Below, piece by piece: positions 61,391-64,000 of a DNA stretch of 64,000 nucleotides. The notes beneath the pieces are model-generated. The model was not told the DNA's origin. It made no database searches and saw only the letters and a list, made by a program, of their open reading frames with translations. The position numbers were made by a program, and so were the translations under genes. The stretch is from assembly GCF_949628215.1 (NCBI RefSeq), contig NC_134280.1, positions 53,656,621 to 53,720,620 of the forward strand, read 5' to 3'. Source of the stretch: Phalacrocorax aristotelis (lineage: Eukaryota > Chordata > Aves > Suliformes > Phalacrocoracidae). Within the stretch, counting starts at the first letter, position 1, and each line of letters opens with the position of its first letter.

Positions 61391-64000
61391 TATTTAATCA
61401 TGCCTTCTGTTTTTTTTTATCAATTATATCCCCTCTGTTAAAAGGGCTGTTTTTATGAGCTCCTCATGTTTCAACTGCCACCTGTTTAGAGGAAAAAAAA
61501 AAAAAGGATTGATACAGCTTCATTCAAAACTGTTTACTTAATGATCCAAAACTCAGTAATAGGCAGTTTAATGCAATCCATCAAGTGCCACTAGCTGTGA
61601 GGTGTACTGGTTCCACCTGGCTTCAGGACAAATGCAGTTTCAGAAGGAAAGAAGAAAAGTGGTCTGGTGATGTTAGGAAAATAACAGCCATGTGTATCTT
61701 CAGTTTCCTCCACCCCCTTAACAAATGCAATCTGGTGATGCTTTTGTCTCATTGTTAAAATGAAGTGCTCTGTGTTTTCACTGGAATTGTAGTTTCTCTG
61801 TATCTCTCTTGAACACCACATCTGTTTGTTAAACACACTTCTTTGTCATTTTTACATAGTGTCTCTTTTTGCCTGCTCCCCACCCTTCCTCCCCTCCCAA
61901 ATGCTCAAGCCATGAGGTGTGCAGAAGACACAATGTATTCTGCTGAATTTTAGCCACCAGTGGCAGTGGAATACCACAGCCATAGGAAAATTGTGTGAGT
62001 ATAGGAGAAGAACTAAAGGCATAAATAAGATCAGCTGGAGTAAAGTGCCCTGTAGGCAGCAAATGATTAACCAGAATAAAATTTCGCTGCACCATTGAGA
62101 TTAGCACTTACCTTGTAAAATAAAACTAGTATTATAGTGCCTGCCTTTTAAAAGGTAGTAGTAATTGAGGACTGTTTTGAATAAGTGGTTTTCCTATATA
62201 GTGAGGAGAGGCCATGGTGGTGAAAGTAGTTTCTTCACTTTTCCCTGTTCTTCCATTTATCTTATGATAAATGTGGAGAAGAATGAAGTGGTTTTGTACA
62301 GGATGCTTGTGGGGAAAGTGTTGCTATTGCAAGGCGAGGAAGATAAATAGCCATGGGAAAGGCAGACAATGTATGCTTTCATTCACAAAGTGTAAACATT
62401 ACCTTTTTTTTATATTAATGAGGTGAAAAAAGTTTGAATATATGGAATGAAAGAGAGAAAAATAGCCTAGACGCTAAGGAAAAAGGACTGCCTGTAAATT
62501 TGCTTCTTCCTCACAACTCCTTCAAGTCAATTTTACTGGCTGCTTCATACCACTTTGTTTACAAAAGAGGAGAGGAGGAGACTAGCTCTGTCAACATTCC
62601 GTGGACCTGAATGAAACAGTGAGATTTCTCTCCACTTCATATCTGTAAGAAATTTGATACTAGTCCGGATGGTTTTAAAAGATGTGTCTGCTGCTCTCCT
62701 AGACCTAAATGTGGATTGTAATGGAGCTGTGACTTCTAGATCAGGCTGTATAAAGCTTTGTTAAGCATGAAGCTAAAGGGAACATACATGCAAACCCTGC
62801 ACTTGTGCCAACTGGTGGGGCGTGAGTTGGTTCTGGCCCAAAAGCTAGACAGTTGCAACAGCGTAGGGTTGCACCTGTGCTAGCAAAGCCTCTGAGAGGC
62901 AGGGCTTGTAAGCACAGGTAGGCACTCACAGTTCCAGCTGGTGCTTGGACCAAATTTGGCACTGAGCCTGACAGAGGTAGTGACTACACCTAACGAGATA
63001 GACACTGCTGCTATAGCATACTCTTCTAGGGCAGGGATCTTCACACCTTGTATGTCTTTACTGCGGGAATAGTCATGTCTCTCAGGTAAAGCATTAATAC
63101 ATATAGGTAGCCAGTCTGTACTTCTGAGTTTTCCCTGCCCTGACTTTGCACTAGTACCTTAGAGCACTTTGCTTTCAGTACCTCAGGGTATGTGTTAATG
63201 CAGTGGCATCAGGGACTGACCAACAAATGTACCAATAGATAAGAGTTCATCCTTCCTCCCTGACCTATGAGTTAAGGAGAAGTTGTAGGCTGGTTGTTCT
63301 AGCTGTAGTGAATAGCACAACCTGACTGCACTCTCCCCTGGCATCCTAGTCTAAAGCTGTTATCAGCACTGCTGTAGCTCTGTGAAATCACAGCGGTGTT
63401 TGATTTTAGGGGGAAATTGGCACCTCTCTGACAAGTGCTGGAATGTCCCAGTAAGTCCTTGGGGTGCTGTTGGCATCTTTCACAGCAATAAACCCCCAGT
63501 TAACAGTCTTGATCGCAGGCAAACACCAGCCAAGTACACAAAAGCGCTTATCTCCTCTTAGGCGGTGCATTTGTAAAAAGCAAAGTCATAAAAACCTTCA
63601 GTGGCTGGCAATTCCAAAGCTTACTGTTAGACTTGAAACAAAGTCCTGGAGAACACAGGCTTCTTATCAATTTTAATTGCTGGGCAATGGAGAGTTGTCA
63701 TTTGTTTAACGTCATCTGGTATTAGCAACTCTGTTTTATGCTGTGAGTTAGAGATGTGTCTGGTAAGCAATGTTCTGCTGAATGTAAAACTAAATTAAAT
63801 GGAAATAATTTGTTTTCAGGAAGAACCTAGGTTGAACAATTGAATTCAACAGGTAATTGGAGTCTTGAAAGATTGACTGGAGGTGCATAGTGCAAAGTTA
63901 AGTTGTTGAATCTTAGACATTTGGTTTTTTGAACTTCTTTCCTAGCTAAATACATTTAACTAGGGGAAAAAAAACAGATGTTGCTATATTGTAATTACTT

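Larger units (their letters stand above)
56427..64000 (+). other. KCNQ1: KCNQ1 intron 1, third segment (continues beyond the window)
   Basis: Apart from the CR1 relic at 58060-58870, a (TA)n stretch at 58338-58349, a CT-rich tract at 59887-59990, an A13 run at 61493-61505 and a possible MIR-like relic at 61262-61390, nothing is recognised. KCNQ1 exon 2 (a short exon encoding S1) was looked for in plus-strand translations and not seen. Confidence 0.7.

Noticed and set aside
43584..64000. Search for KCNQ1 exon 2 (S1 helix) and an antisense imprinting RNA
   Set aside because: No segment encodes the FLIVLVCLIFSVLSTIEQ-type helix. The mammalian KCNQ1OT1 promoter lies in intron 10, which is not in this window, so nothing about imprinting can be read here.
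1..64000. tRNA, rRNA, CRISPR array, LTR retrovirus or prokaryotic operon
   Set aside because: None was seen. No cloverleaf with A/B boxes, no regularly spaced repeats, no paired LTRs and no gag/pol/env-like frames could be supported; the only reverse transcriptase is that of CR1.

Overview
The window is vertebrate nuclear DNA, almost certainly from a bird. It is AT-rich and gene-poor, its exons have GT-AG introns, and its recognisable dispersed repeats are mostly CR1 LINEs with the typical avian 3' end (tandem ATTCTGTG octamers, no poly-A tail). There are no bacterial features.

Two genes lie head to head. On the minus strand, positions 2015-16436 hold nine consecutive coding exons of TRPM5, the calcium-activated monovalent cation channel of taste-type chemosensory cells. 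They encode the start codon and residues 1-492 (SLOG/melastatin-homology N-terminal region); the membrane domain lies beyond the left edge. On the plus strand, 43183-43583 is coding exon 1 of KCNQ1 (Kv7.1), inside a CpG island at about 42880-43890; exon 2 is not in the window, so 43584-64000 is the start of a large intron 1. The divergent order TRPM5(-)/KCNQ1(+) is the same as on human 11p15.5.

The 26.7 kb between the two start codons shows no convincing protein gene. It holds CR1 copies (19.6, 26.7 and 33.2 kb), MIR/CORE-SINE-like relics, a 73-base palindromic element (41.8 kb), homopolymer tracts, and a candidate upstream 5' exon of TRPM5 (17.9 kb). KCNQ1 intron 1 contains a CR1 fragment at 48.6 kb, a 3.0 kb antisense CR1 at 53.4-56.4 kb with endonuclease and reverse transcriptase regions interrupted by only two lesions I can see, and a degraded sense-strand CR1 relic near 58.1-58.9 kb.

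I found no undescribed gene system. The more interesting leads are the candidate TRPM5 5' exon, a 16-bp intronic hairpin in TRPM5, the palindromic repeat, and the long CR1 in KCNQ1 intron 1. All family assignments come from reading translations against remembered family sequences; no database search was run.
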